Source of the DNA: Volvox africanus
Taxonomy: Eukaryota > Chlorophyta > Chlorophyceae > Chlamydomonadales > Volvocaceae
Direction of reading: 5' to 3'
DNA: 64,000 nucleotides
Assembly: GCA_030268105.1 (NCBI GenBank)
Contig: BSDZ01000003.1
Location: 992,001 to 1,056,000, forward strand
Positions 28,081 to 42,400 of this stretch are shown here, piece after piece. The notes beneath the pieces are model-generated. The model did not search any database. It was not told the DNA's origin and was given only the letters and a program-made list of their open reading frames with translations. Position 1 is the stretch's first letter, and each line of letters starts with the position of its first letter. The position numbers and the translations under genes are program-made.

Positions 28081-31000
28081 TTTGGGCTGGCCGAGCATCA
28101 CCGTTTAGATTCCCATTTGCTGATGATCAGGGCAGGTTGTTGAGAGTGAGCCATGCACATATACTATTTAATGATGCAATAAGGTCAAGGCAGGCCTCGG
28201 CGCATTCAAATTTCAATAGGTTTTGGGCTGGCCGAGAGTCGCTGGTTAGATTCCCGCTGGCTGATGATCAGGGCTGGTTCCTGAGAGTGAGCCATGGACA
28301 TATACTATTTAATGATGCAATAAGGGCCAGGCAGGCCTGGGCGCATTGCAAATATTAACAGGTTTGGGCTGGCTGAGCATCACCGTTTAGATTCCCACTT
28401 GCTGATGATCAGGGCAGGTTGTTGAGAGTGAGCCATGCACATATAAGAATAAATGATGCAATAAGGTCCAGGCAGGCCTGGGCGCATTGCAAATTTCAAA
28501 TGGTTTGGGCTGGCCGAGAGTTGCTGGTTAGATTCCTGCTGGCTGATGATCAGGGCAGGTTCCTGAGAGTGAGCCATGCACATATACTATTTAATGATGC
28601 AATAAGGTCCAGGCAGGCCTGGGCGCATTGCAAATATTAACAGGTTTGGGCTGGCTGAGCATCACCGTTTAGATTCCCACTTGCTGATGATCATGGCAGG
28701 TTGTTGAATGTGCGCAATGCACATTTAAGAATGAATGATGCAATAAGGGCCAGGCAGGCCTGGGCGCATTGAAAAAATTAATAGGTTTTGGGCTGGCCGA
28801 GAGTCGCTGGTTAGATTCCCGCTGGCTGATGATCTGGGCAGGTTGTTGAGAGTGCGCAATGCACATATACCAACAAATGATGCAATAAGGGCCAGGCAGG
28901 CCTGGGCGCATTGCAAATTTCAATAGGTTTTGGGCTGGCCGAGAGTGGCTGGTTAGATTCCCGCTTGCTGATGACCAGGGCAGGTTGTTGAGAGTGCGCA
29001 ATGCACATTTAAGAATAAATAAGGCAATAAGGGCCAGGCAGGCCTCAGCGCATTGCAAATTTTAACAGGTTTGGGCTAGCCGAGAGTCGCCCGTTAGATT
29101 CCCGATGGCAGGTTGTTGAGGGTGCGCAATGCACATTTAAGAATGAATGATGCAATAAGGGCCAGGCAGGCCTGGGCGCATTCAAATTTCAATAGGTTTT
29201 GGGCTAGCCAAGAGTGGCTGGTTAGATTCCCGCTGGCTGATGATCAAGGAAGGTTCCTGAGAGTGAGCCATGCACATATACTATTTAATGATGCAATAAG
29301 GTCCCGGCAGGCATGGGCGCATTGCAAATTTCAACAGGTTTGGGCTGGCCGAGCATCACCGTTTAGATTCCCACTTGCTGATGATCAGAGCAGGTTGTTG
29401 AGAGTGAGCCATGCACATATAAGAATAAATGATGCAATAAGGTCCAGGCAGGCCTGGGCGCATTCAAATTTCAATAGGTTTTGGGCTGGCCGAGAGTTGC
29501 CGGTTAGATTCCCGCTGGCTGATGATCACTGCAGGTTCTGAAGAGTCAGCCATGGACATATAAGAATAAATGATGAAATAAGGTCCAGGCAGGCCTGGGC
29601 GCATTGCAAATATTTACAGGTTTGGGCTGGCCGAGCATCACCGTTTAGATTCCCACTTGCTGATGATCATGGCAGGTTGTTGAGGGTGCGCAATGCACAT
29701 TTAAGTATGAATGATGCAATAAGGGCCAGGCAGGCCTGGGCGCATTCAAATTTCAATAGGTTTTGGGCTGGCCGAGAGTGGCTGGTTAGATTCCCGCTGG
29801 CTGATGATCAGGGCAGGTTCCCGAGAGTGAGCCATTGACATATAAGAATAAATGATGCGATAAGGTCCAGGCAGGCCTGGGCGCATTGCAAATATTTACA
29901 GGTTTGGGCTGGCCGAGCGTCAACGGTAAGATTCCTGTTGGAAGGTTGTTGAGAGTGTGCAATGCACATATACCAATGAATGATGCAATAAGGGCCAGGC
30001 TTACCTGACAGCATTGCAAATTTTCACAGGTTTGGGCTGGCCGAGAGTCACTGGTTAGATTCCCGCTGGCAGGTTGTTGAGGGTGCGAAATGCACATATA
30101 CTATTTAATGATGCAATAAGGGCCAGGCAGGCCTGGGCGCATTGCAAATTTCAATAGGTTTTGGGCTGGCCGAGAGTCGCTGGTTAGATTCCCGCTAGCT
30201 GATGATTACGGCAGGTTCCTGAGAGTGAGCCATGCACATATACTATTTAATGATGCAATAAGGTCCAGGCAGGCCTGGGCGCATTGAAAAAATTAATAGG
30301 TTTGGGCTGGCCGAGCATCACCGTTTAGATTCCCACTTGCTGATGATCAGGGCAGGTTGTTGAGAGTGAGCCATGCACATATAAGAATAAATGATGCAAT
30401 AAGGTCCAGGCAGGCCTGGGCGCATTCAAATTTCAATAGGTTTTGGGCTGGCCGAGAGTCGCTGGTTAGATTCCCGCTGGCTGATGATCAGGGCTGGTTC
30501 CTGAGAGTGAGCCATGCACATATAAGAATAAATGATGCAATAAGGTCCAGGCAGGCCTGGGCGCATTGCAAATATTAACAGGTTTGGGCTGGCCGAGCAT
30601 CACCGTTTAGATTCCCACTTGCTGATGATCAGGGCAGGTTGTTGAGAGTGAGCCATGCACATATAAGAATAAATGATGCAATAAGGTCCAGGCAGGCCTG
30701 GGCGCATTGCAAATTTCAAATGGTTTGGGCTGGCCGAGAGTTGCCGGTTAGATTCCTGCTGGCTGATGATCAGGGCAGGTTCCTGAGAGTGAGCCATGCA
30801 CATATACTATTTAATGATGCAATAAGGTCCAGGCAGGCCTGGGCGCATTGCAAATATTAACAGGTTTGGGCTGGCTGAGCATCACCGTTTAGATTCCCAC
30901 TTGCTGATGATCATGGCAGGTTGTTGAGGGTGCGCAATTCACATTTAAGAATAAATGATGCAATAAGGGCCAGGCAGGCCTGGGCGCATTCAAATTTCAA

Positions 31001-32220
31001 TAGGTTTTGGGCTGGCCGAGAGTCGCTTGTTAGATTCCCGCTAGCTGATGATTACGGCAGGTTTCTGAGAGTGAGCCATGCACATATACTATTTAATGAT
31101 GCAATAAGGTCCAGGCAGGCCTGGGCGCATTGAAAAAATTAATAGGTTTGGGCTGGCCGAGCATCACCGTTTAGATTCCCACTTGCTGATGATCAGGGCA
31201 GGTTGTTGAGAGTGAGCCATGCACATATAAGAATAAATGATGCAATAAGGTCCAGGCAGGCCTGGGCGCATTCAAATTTCAATAGGTTTTGGGCTGGCCG
31301 AGAGTTGCCGGTTAGATTCCCGCTGGCTGATGATCACTGCAGGTTCTGAAGAGTCAGCCATGGACATATAAGAATAAATGATGCAATAAGGTCCAGGCAG
31401 GCCTGGGCGCATTGCAAATATTTACAGGTTTGGGCTGGCCGAGCATCACCGTTTAGATTCCCACTTGCTGATGATCATGGCAGGTTGTTGAGGGTGCGCA
31501 ATGCACATATACCAATGAATGATGCAATAAGGGCCAGGCAGGCCTGGGCGCATTCAAATTTCAATAGGTTTTGGGCTGGCCGAGAGTGGCTGGTTAGATT
31601 CCCGCTGGCTGATGATCAGGGCAGGTTCCGAAGAGTGAGCCATTGACATATAAGAATAAATGATGCGATAAGGTCCAGGCAGGCCTGGGCGCATTGCAAA
31701 TATTTACAGGTTTGGGCTGGCCGAGCGTCAACGGTTAGATTCCTGTTGGAAGGTTGTTGAGAGTGTGCAATGCACATATACCAATGAATGATGCAATAAG
31801 GGCCAGGCTGACCTGACAGCATTGCAAATTTCAATAGGTTTTGGGCTGGCCGAGAGTAACTGGTTAGATTCCCGCTGGCAGGTTGTTGAGGGTGCGAAAT
31901 GCACATATACCAATGAATGATGCAATAAGGGCCAGGCAGGCCTGGGCGCATTGCAAATTTCAAGAGGTTTTGGGCTGGCCGAGAGTCGCTGGTTAGATTC
32001 CCGCTAGCTGATGATTACGGCAGGTTCCTGAGAGTGAGCCATGCACATATACTATTTAATGATGCAATAAGGTCCAGGCAGGCCTGGGCGCATTGAAAAA
32101 ATTAATAGGTTTGGGCTGGCCGAGCATCACCTTTTAGATTCCCACTTGCTGATGATCAGGGCAGGTTGTTGAGAGTGAGCCATGCACATATAAGAATAAA
32201 TGATGCAATAAGGTCCAGGC
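28081..32220. repeat. Satellite sub-array with 2220/1809-bp periods
   Basis: Equivalent blocks begin at 28137, 30357 and 32166, and at 28419 and 30639. Steps are 2220 and 1809 bp. The block at 28.67-29.1 kb holds several private variants (for example gatctgggcagg and aaggcaataagggcc) and looks like a diverged or converted stretch. Confidence 0.6.
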
Positions 32221-35200
32221 AGGCCTGGGCGCATTCAAATTTCAATAGGTTTTGGGCTGGCCGAGAGTCGCTGGTTAGATTCCCGCTGGCTGATGATCAG
32301 GGGTGGTTCCTGAGAGTGAGCCATGCACATATAAGAATAAATGATGCAATAAGGTCCAGGCAGGCCTGGGCGCATTGCAAATATTTACAGGTTTGGGCTG
32401 GCCGAGCATCACCGTTTAGATTCCCACTTGCTGATGATCAGGGCAGGTTGTTGAGAGTGAGCCATGCACATATAAGAATAAATGATGCAATAAGGTCCAG
32501 GCAGGCCTGGGCGCATTGCAAATTTCAAATGGTTTGGGCTGGCCGAGAGTTGCCGGTTAGATTCCTGCTGGCTGATGATCAGGGCAGGTTCCTGAGAGTG
32601 AGCCATGCACATATACTATTTAATGATGCAATAAGGTCCAGGCAGGCCTGGGCGCATTGCAAATATTAACAGGTTTGGGCTGGCTGAGCATCACCGTTTA
32701 GATTCCCACTTGCTGATGATCATGGCAGGTTGTTGAGGGTGCGCAATTCACATTTAAGAATAAATGATGCAATAAGGGCCAGGCAGGCCTGGGCGCATTG
32801 CAAATTTCAATAGGTTTTGGGCTGGCCGAGAGTCGCTGGTTAGATTCCCGCTGGCTGATGATCATGGCAGGTTGTTGAGAGTGCGCAATGCACATATACT
32901 ATTTAATGATGCAATAAGGGCCAGGCAGGCCTGGGCGCATTACAAATTTCAATAGGTTTTGGGCTGGCAGAGAGTCGCTGGTTAGATTCCCGCTGGCTGA
33001 TGATTAGGGCAGGTTCCTGAGAGAGAGCCATGCACATATACTATTTAATGATGCAATAAGGTCCAGGCAGGCCTGGGCGCATTGAAAAAATAAATAGGTT
33101 TGGGCTGGCCGAGCATCACCGTTTAGATTCCCACTTGCTGATGATCAGGGCAGGTTGTTGAGAGTGAGCCATGCACATATAAGAATAAATGATGCAATAA
33201 GGGCCAGGCAGGCCTGGGCGCATTCAAATTTCAATAGGTTTTGGGCTGGCCGAGAGTTGCCGGTTAGATTCCCGCTGGCTGATGATCACTGCAGGTTCTG
33301 AAGAGTCAGCCATGGACATATAAGAATAAATGATGCAATAAGGTCCAGGCAGGCCTGGGCGCATTGCAAATATTTACAGGTTTGGGCTGGCTGAGCATCA
33401 CCATTTAGATTCCCACTTGCTGATGATCATGGCAGGTTGTTGAGGGTGCGCAATGCACATTTAAGTATGAATGATGCAATAAGGGCCAGGCAGGCCTGGG
33501 CGCATTCAAATTTCAATAGGTTTTGGGCTGGCCGAGAGTGGCTGGTTAGATTCCCGCTGGCTGATGATCAGGGCAGGTTCCGGAGAGTGAGCCATTGACA
33601 TATAAGAATAAATGATGCGATAAGGTCCAGGCAGGCCTGGGCGCATTGCAAAGAGTAACAGGTTTGGGCTGGCCGAGGATCAACGGTTAGATTCCTGTTC
33701 GAAGGTTGTTGAGAGTGTGCAATGCACATATACCAATGAATGATGCAATAAGGGCAAGGCTGACCTGACAGCATTGCAAATTTTCACAGGTTTGGGCTGG
33801 CCGAGAGTCGCTGGTTAGATTTCTGCTGGCAGGTTGTTGAGGGTGCGAAATGCACATATACAAATGAATGATGCAATAAGGGCCAGGCAGGCCTGGGCGC
33901 ATTGCAAATTTTAACAATTTTGGGCTAGCCAAGAGTCGATGGTTAGATTCCCGCTTCCTGATGATCAGGGCAGGTTGTTGAGAGTGCGCAATGCACATAT
34001 ACTATTTAATGATGCAATAAGGGCCAGGCAGGCCTGGGCGCATTGCAAATTTCAATAGGTTTTGGGCTGGCCGAGAGTGGCTGGTTAGATTCCCGCTGGC
34101 TGATGATTAGGGCAGGTTCCTGAGAGTGAGCCATGCACATATACTATTTAATGATGCAATAAGGTCCAGGCAGGCCTGGGCGCATTGAAAAAATTAATAG
34201 GTTTGGGCTGGCAAAGCATCACCGTTTAGATTCCCACTTGCTGATGATCAGGGCAGGTTGTTGAGAGTGAGCCATGCACATATAAGAATAAATGATGCAA
34301 TAAGGTCCAGGCAGGCCTGGGCGCATTCAAATTTCAATAGGTTTTGGGCTGGCCGAGAGTTGCCGGTTAGATTCCCGCTGGCTGATCAGGGCAGGTTCTG
34401 AAGAGTGAGCCATGGACATATAAGAATAAATGATGCAATAAGGTCCAGGCAGGTCTGGGCGCATTGCAAATATTTACAGGTTTGGGCTGGCCGAGCATCA
34501 CCGTTTAGATTCCCACTTGCTGATGATCATGGCAGGTTGTTGAGAGTGTGCAATGCACATATACCAATGAATGATGCAATAAGGGCCAGGCTGACCTGAC
34601 AGCATTGCAAATTTTCACAGGTTTGGGCTGGCCGAGAGTCACTGGCTAGATTCCCGCTGGCAGGTTGTTGAGGGTGCGAAATGCACATATACAAATGAAT
34701 GATGCAATAAGGGCCAGGCAGGCCTGGGCGCATTGCAAATTTTAACAATTTTGGGCTAGCCAAGAGTCGATGGTTAGATTCCCGCTTGCTGATGATCAGG
34801 GCAGGTTGTTGAGAGTGCGCAATGCACATATACCAATAAATGATGCAATAAGGGCCAGGCAGGCCTGGGCGCATTGCAAATTTCAATAGGATTTGGGCTG
34901 GCCGAGAGTCGCTGGTTAGATTCCCGCTGGCTGATAATCAGGGCAGGTTCCTGAGAGTGAGCCATGCACATATAAGAATAAATGATGCAATAAGGTCCAG
35001 GCAGGCCTGGGCGCATTCAAATTTCAATAGGTTTTGGGCTGGCCGAGAGTTGCCGGTTAGATTCCCGCTGGCTGATCAGGGCAGGTTCTGAAGAGTGAGC
35101 CATGGACATATAAGAATAAATGATGCAATAAGGTCCAGGCAGGCCTGGGCGCATTGCAAATATTTACAGGTTTGGGCTGGCCGAGCATCACCGTTTACAT

Positions 35201-36980
35201 TCCCACTTGCTAATGATCATGGCAGGTTGTTGAGAGTGTGCCAAGCACATATACCAATGAATGATGCAATAAGGGCCAGGCTGACCTGACAGCATTGCAA
35301 ATTTTCACAGGTTTGGGCTGGCCGAGAGTCACTGGTTAGATTCCCGCTGGCAGGTTGTTGAGGGTGCGAAATGCACATATACCAATGAATGATGCAATAA
35401 GGGCCAGGCAGGCCTGGGCGCATTGCAAATTTTAACAATTTTGGGCTAGCCGAGAGTCGCTGGTTAGATTCCCACTTGCTGATGATCAGGGCAGGTTGTT
35501 GAGAGTGCGCAATGCACATATACCAATAAATGAGGGCCTGCCTGGCCCTTATTGCAATAAGGGCCAGGCAGGCCTTGGCGCATTGCAAATTTCAATAGGT
35601 TTTGGGCTGGCCGAGAGTCGCTGGTTAGATTCCCGCTGGCTGATGATCAGGGCAGGTTCCTGAGAGTGAGCCATGGACATATAAGAATAAATGATGCAAT
35701 AAGGTCCAGGCAGGCCTGGGCGCATTGCAAATATTAACAGGTTTGGGCTGGCCGAGCATCACCGTTTAGATTCCCACTTGCTGATGATCAGGGCAGGTTG
35801 TTGAGAGTGAGCCATGCACATATAAGAATAAATGATGCAATAAGGTCCAGGCAGGCCTGGGCGCATTGCAAATTTCAAATGGTTTGGGCTGGCCGAGAGT
35901 TGCCGGTTAGAGTCCTGCTGGCTGATGATCAGGGCAGGTTCCTGAGAGTGAGCCATGCACATATACTATTTAATGATGCAATAAGGTCCAGGCAGGCCTG
36001 GGCGCATTGCAATGATTAACAGGTTTGGGCTGGCTGAGCATCACCGTTTAGATTCCCACTTGCTGATGATCAGGGCAGGTTGTTGAGGGTGCGCAATGCA
36101 CATTTAAGAATGAATGATGCAATAAGGGCCAGGCAGGCCTGGGCGCATTCAAATTTCAATAGGTTTTGGGCTGGCCGAGAGTCGCTGGTTAGATTCCCGC
36201 TGGCTGATGATCAGGGCAGGTTGTTGAGAGTGCGCAATGCACATATACCAATAAATGATGCAATAAGGGCCAGGCAGGCCTGGGCGCATTGCAAATTTCA
36301 ATAGGTTTTGGGCTGGCCGAGAGTCGCTGGTTAGATTCCCGCTAGCTGATGATTACGGCAGGTTCCTGAGAGTGAGCCATGGACATATAAGAATAAATGA
36401 TGCAATAAGGTCCAGGCAGGCCTGGGCGCATTGCAAATTTTAATAGGTTTGGGCTGGCCGAGCATCACCGTTTAGATTCCCACTTGCTGATGATCATGGC
36501 AGGTTGTTGAGGGTGCGCAATGCATATATACCAATGAATGATGCAATAAGGGCCAGGCAGGCCTGGGCATATTTAAATTTCAATAGGTTTTGGGCTGGCC
36601 GAGAGTGGCTGGTTAGATTCCCGCTGGCTGATGATCAGGGCAGGTTCCGGAGAGTGAGCCATTGACATATAAGAATAAATAATGCGATAAGGTCCAGGCA
36701 GGCCTGGGCGCATTGCAAATAGTAACAGGTTTGGGCTGGCCGAGCGTCAACGGTTAGATTCCTGTTGGAAGGTTGTTGAGAGTGTGCAATGCACATATAC
36801 CAATGAATGATGCAATAAGGGCCAGGCTGACCTGACAGCATTGCAAATTTTCACAGGTTTGGGCTGGCCGAGAGTCACTGGTTAGATTCCCGCTGGCAGG
36901 TTGTTGAGGGTGCGAAATGCACATATACCAATGAATGATGCAATAAGGGCCTGGCAGGCCTGGGCGCATTGCAAATTTCA
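32220..36980. repeat. 4.76-kb satellite block, copy A of a dispersed pair
   Basis: This block matches 39.45-43.93 kb. The offset starts at 7225 (32698/39923), drops to 6802 (33687/40489) and settles at 6944 (34527/41471, 35759/42703, 36080/43024). Copy B therefore lacks 423 bp (three monomers) and regains about 142 bp (one monomer). The 35.2-36.8 kb part is an early single copy of the 11-monomer unit later amplified at 42-51 kb. Confidence 0.8.
35535..35574. repeat. 40-bp perfect palindrome
   Basis: First occurrence followed by ttggcgc rather than tgggcgc, a marker shared with the 42-50 kb copies. Confidence 0.95.
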
Positions 36981-39440
36981 ATAGGTTTTGGGCTGGCCGA
37001 GAGTCGCTGGTTAGATTCCCGCTGGCTGATGATCAGGGCAGGCTCCTGAGAGTGAGCCATGGACAAATAAGAATAAATGATGCAATAAGGTCCAGGCAGG
37101 CCTGGGCGCATTGCAAATATTAACATGTTTGGGCTGGCAGAGCATCACCGTTTAGATTCCCACTTGCTGATGATCAGGGCAGCTTGTTGAGAGTGAGCCA
37201 TGCACATATAAGAATAAATGATGCAATAAGGTCCAGGCAGGCCTGGGCGCATTGCAAATTTCAAATGGTTTGGGCTGGCCGAGAGTTGCCGGTTAGATTC
37301 CTGCTGGCTGATGATCAGGGCAGGTTCCTGAGAGTGAGCCATGCACATATACTATTTAATGATGCAATAAGGTCCAGGCAGGCCTGGGCGCATTGCAAAT
37401 ATTAACATGTTTGGGCTGGCTGAGCATCACCGTTTAGATTCCCACTTGCTGATGATCATGGCAGGTTGTTGAGAGTGCGCAATGCACATATACTATTTAA
37501 TGATGCAATAAGGGCCAGGCAGGCCTGGGCACATTGCAAATTTCAATAGGTTTTGGGCTGGCCGAGAGTCGCTGGTTAGATTCCCGCTGGCTGATGATTA
37601 GGGCAGGTTCCTGAGAGTGAGCCATGCACATATACTATTTAATGATGCAATAAGGTCCAGGCAGGCCTGGGTGCATTGCAAATATTTACAGGTTTGGGCT
37701 GGCCGAGCATCACCGTTTAGATTCCCACTTGCTGATGATCATTGCAGGTTGTTGAGGGTGCGCAATGCACATTTAAGAATGAATGATGCAATAAGGGCCA
37801 GGCAGGCCTGGGCGCATTCAAATTTCAATAGGTTTTGGGCTGGCCGAGAGTGGCTGGTTAGATTCCCGCTGGCTGATGATCAGGGCAGGTTCCGGAGAGT
37901 GAGCCATTGACATATAAGAATAAATAATGCGATAAGGTCCAGGCAGGCCTGGGCGCATTGCAAATAGTAACAGGTTTGGGCTGGCCGAGCGTCAACGGTT
38001 AGATTCCTGTTGGAAGGTTGTTGAGAGTGTGCAATGCACATATACCAATGAATGATGCAATAAGGGCCAGGCTGACCTGACAGCATTGCAAATTTTCACA
38101 GGTTTGGGCTGGCCGAGAGTCACTGGTTAGATTCCCGCTGGCAGGTTGTTGAGGGTGCGAAATGCACATATACCAATGAATGATGCAATAAGGGCCTGGC
38201 AGGCCTGGGCGCATTGCAAATTTCAATAGGTTTTGGGCTGGCCGAGAGTCGCTGGTTAGATTCCCGCTGGCTGATGATCAGGGCAGGCTCCTGAGAGTGA
38301 GCCATGGACAAATAAGAATAAATGATGCAATAAGGTCCAGGCAGGCCTGGGCGCATTGCAAATATTAACATGTTTGGGCTGGCAGAGCATCACCGTTTAG
38401 ATTCCCACTTGCTGATGATCAGGGCAGCTTGTTGAGAGTGAGCCATGCACATATAAGAATAAATGATGCAATAAGGTCCAGGCAGGCCTGGGCGCATTGC
38501 AAATTTCAAATGGTTTGGGCTGGCCGAGAGTTGCCGGTTAGATTCCTGCTGGCTGATGATCAGGGCAGGTTCCTGAGAGTGAGCCATGCACATATACTAT
38601 TTAATGATGCAATAAGGTCCAGGCAGGCCTGGGCGCATTGCAAATATTAACATGTTTGGGCTGGCTGAGCATCACCGTTTAGATTCCCACTTGCTGATGA
38701 TCATGGCAGGTTGTTGAGAGTGCGCAATGCACATATACTATTTAATGATGCAATAAGGGCCAGGCAGGCCTGGGCACATTGCAAATTTCAATAGGTTTTG
38801 GGCTGGCCGAGAGTCGCTGGTTAGATTCCCGCTGGCTGATGATTAGGGCAGGTTCCTGAGAGTGAGCCATGCACATATACTATTTAATGATGCAATAAGG
38901 TCCAGGCAGGCCTGGGTGCATTGCAAATATTTACAGGTTTGGGCTGGCCGAGCATCACCGTTTAGATTCCCACTTGCTGATGATCATTGCAGGTTGTTGA
39001 GGGTGCGCAATGCACATTTAAGAATGAATGATGCAATAAGGGCCAGGCAGGCCTGGGCGCATTCAAATTTCAATAGGTTTTGGGCTGGCCGAGAGTGGCT
39101 GGTTAGATTCCCGCTGGCTGATGATCAGGGCAGGTTCCGGAGAGTGAGCCATTGACATATAAGAATAAATAATGCGATAAGGTCCAGGCAGGCCTGGGCG
39201 CATTGCAAATAGTAACAGGTTTGGGCTGGCCGAGCGTCAACGGTTAGATTCCTGTTGGAAGGTTGTTGAGAGTGTGCAATGCACATATACCAATGAATGA
39301 TGCAATAAGGGCCAGGCTGACCTGACAGCATTGCATATTTTCACAGGTTTGGGCTGGCCGAGAGTCACTGGTTAGATTCCCGCTGGCAGGTTGTTGAGGG
39401 TGCGAAATGCACATATACCAATGAATGATGCAATAAGGTC
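36570..39440. repeat. 1245-bp nine-monomer HOR, ~2.3 tandem copies
   Basis: Anchors at 36592 and 37837 bound one unit with monomer lengths 141, 128, 129, 141, 141, 141, 142, 141 and 141, summing to 1245. Blocks at 36635, 37880 and 39125, and at 37145 and 38390, repeat at exactly 1245 bp. Private variants such as taacatgtttgggc, ggcaggctcctg and cagcttgttgag are shared by the full copies, so the amplification is recent. Confidence 0.9.
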
Positions 39441-39449
39441 CAGGCAGGC

Positions 39450-42400
39450 CTGGGCGCATTCAAATTTCAATAGGTTTTGGGCTGGCCGAGAGTCGCTGGT
39501 TAGATTCCCGCTAGCTGATGATCAGGGCTGGTTCCTGAGAGTGAGCCATGCACATATAAGAATAAATGATGCAATAAGGTCCAGGCAGGCCTGGGCGCAT
39601 TGCAAATATTTACAGGTTTGGGCTGGCCGAGCATCACCGTTTAGATTCCCACTTGCTGATGATCAGGGCAGGTTGTTGAGAGTGAGCCATGCACATATAA
39701 GAATAAATGATGCAATAAGGTCCAGGCAGGCCTGGGCGCATTGCAAATTTCAAATGGTTTGGGCTGGCCGAGAGTTGCCGGTTAGATTCCTGCTGGCTGA
39801 TGATCAGGGCAGGTTCCTGAGAGTGAGCCATGCACATATACTATTTAATGATGCAATAAGGTCCAGGCAGGCCTGGGCGCATTGCAAATATTAACAGGTT
39901 TGGGCTGGCTGAGCATCACCGTTTAGATTCCCACTTGCTGATGATCATGGCAGGTTGTTGAGGGTGCGCAATTCACATTTAAGAATAAATGATGCAATAA
40001 GGGCCAGGCAGGCCTGGGCGCATTGCAAATTTCAATAGGTTTTGGGCTGGCCGAGAGTCGCTGGTTAGATTCCCGCTGGCTGATGATCATGGCAGGTTGT
40101 TGAGAGTGCGCAATGCACATATACTATTTAATGATGCAATAAGGGCCAGGCAGGCCTGGGCGCATTACAAATTTCAATAGGTTTTGGGCTGGCAGAGAGT
40201 CGCTGGTTAGATTCCCGCTGGCTGATGATTAGGGCAGGTTCCTGAGAGTGAGCCATGCACATATACTATTTAATGATGCAATAAGGTCCAGGCAGGCCTG
40301 GGCGCATTGAAAAAATAAATAGGTTTGGGCTGGCCGAGCATCACCGTTTAGATTCCCACTTGCTGATGATCAGGGCAGGTTGTTGAGAGTGAGCCATGCA
40401 CATATAAGAATAAATGATGCAATAAGGGCCAGGCAGGCCTGGGCGCATTGCAAAGAGTAACAGGTTTGGGCTGGCCGAGGATCAACGGTTAGATTCCTGT
40501 TCGAAGGTTGTTGAGAGTGTGCAATGCACATATACCAATGAATGATGCAATAAGGGCAAGGCTGACCTGACAGCATTGCAAATTTTCACAGGTTTGGGCT
40601 GGCCGAGAGTCGCTGGTTAGATTTCTGCTGGCAGGTTGTTGAGGGTGCGAAATGCACATATACAAATGAATGATGCAATAAGGGCCAGGCAGGCCTGGGC
40701 GCATTGCAAATTTTAACAATTTTGGGCTAGCCAAGAGTCGATGGTTAGATTCCCGCTTCCTGATGATCAGGGCAGGTTGTTGAGAGTGCGCAATGCACAT
40801 ATACTATTTAATGATGCAATAAGGGCCAGGCAGGCCTTGGCGCATTGCAAATTTCAATAGGTTTTGGGCTGGCCGAGAGTGGCTGGTTAGATTCCCGCTG
40901 GCTGATGATTAGGGCAGGTTCCTGAGAGTGAGCCATGCACATATACTATTTAATGATGCAATAAGGTCCAGGCAGGCCTGGGCGCATTGAAAAAATTAAT
41001 AGGTTTGGGCTGGCAAAGCATCACCGTTTAGATTCCCACTTGCTGATGATCAGGGCAGGTTGTTGAGAGTGAGCCATGCACATATAAGAATAAATGATGC
41101 AATAAGGTCCAGGCAGGCCTGGGCGCATTGCAAATTTCAATAGGTTTTGGGCTGGCCGAGAGTGGCTGGTTAGATTCCCGCTGGCTGATGATTAGGGCAG
41201 GTTCCTGAGAGTGAGCCATGCACATATACTATTTAATGATGCAATATGGTCCAGGCAGGCCTGGGCGCATTCAAATTTCAATAGGTTTTGGGCTGGCCGA
41301 GAGTTGCCGGTTAGATTCCCGCTGGCTGATCAGGGCAGGTTCTGAAGAGTGAGCCATGGACATATAAGAATAAATGATGCAATAAGGTCCAGGCAGGCCT
41401 GGGCGCATTGCAAATATTTACAGGTTTAGGCTGGCCGAGCATCACCGTTTAGATTCCCACTTGCTGATGATCATGGCAGGTTGTTGAGAGTGTGCAATGC
41501 ACATATACCAATGAATGATGCAATAAGGGCCAGGCTGACCTGACAGCATTGCAAATTTTCACAGGTTTGGGCTGGCCGAGAGTCACTGGCTAGATTCCCG
41601 CTGGCAGGTTGTTGAGGGTGCGAAATGCACATATACAAATGAATGATGCAATAAGGGCCAGGCAGGCCTGGGCGCATTGCAAATTTTAACAATTTTGGGC
41701 TAGCCAAGAGTCGATGGTTAGATTCCCGCTTGCTGATGATCAGGGCAGGTTGTTGAGAGTGCGCAATGCACATATACCAATAAATGATGCAATAAGGGCC
41801 AGGCAGGCCTGGGCGCATTGCAAATTTCAATAGGATTTGGGCTGGCCGAGAGTCGCTGGTTAGATTCCCGCTGGCTGATAATCAGGGCAGGTTCCTGAGA
41901 GTGAGCCATGCACATATAAGAATAAATGATGCAATAAGGTCCAGGCAGGCCTGGGCGCATTCAAATTTCAATAGGTTTTGGGCTGGCCGAGAGTTGCCGG
42001 TTAGATTCCCGCTGGCTGATCAGGGCAGGTTCTGAAGAGTGAGCCATGAACATATAAGAATAAATGATGCAATAAGGTCCAGGCAGGCCTGGGCGCATTG
42101 CAAATATTTACAGGTTTGGGCTGGCCGAGCATCACCGTTTACATTCCCACTTGCTAATGATCATGGCAGGTTGTTGAGAGTGTGCCAAGCACATATACCA
42201 ATGAATGATGCAATAAGGGCCAGGCTGACCTGACAGCATTGCAAATTTTCACAGGTTTGGGCTGGCCGAGAGTCACTGGTTAGATTCCCGCTGGCAGGTT
42301 GTTGAGGGTGCGAAATGCACATATACCAATGAATGATGCAATAAGGGCCAGGCAGGCCTGGGCGCATTGCAAATTTTAACAATTTTGGGCTAGCCGAGAG

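Noticed and set aside
32166..32669. 167-codon open frame on the plus strand, and dozens of 60-170-codon frames on both strands throughout the satellite
   Set aside because: They are translations of the tandem monomer, many start at non-ATG codons, both strands are equally open, and whole-monomer indels break them. No gene evidence.
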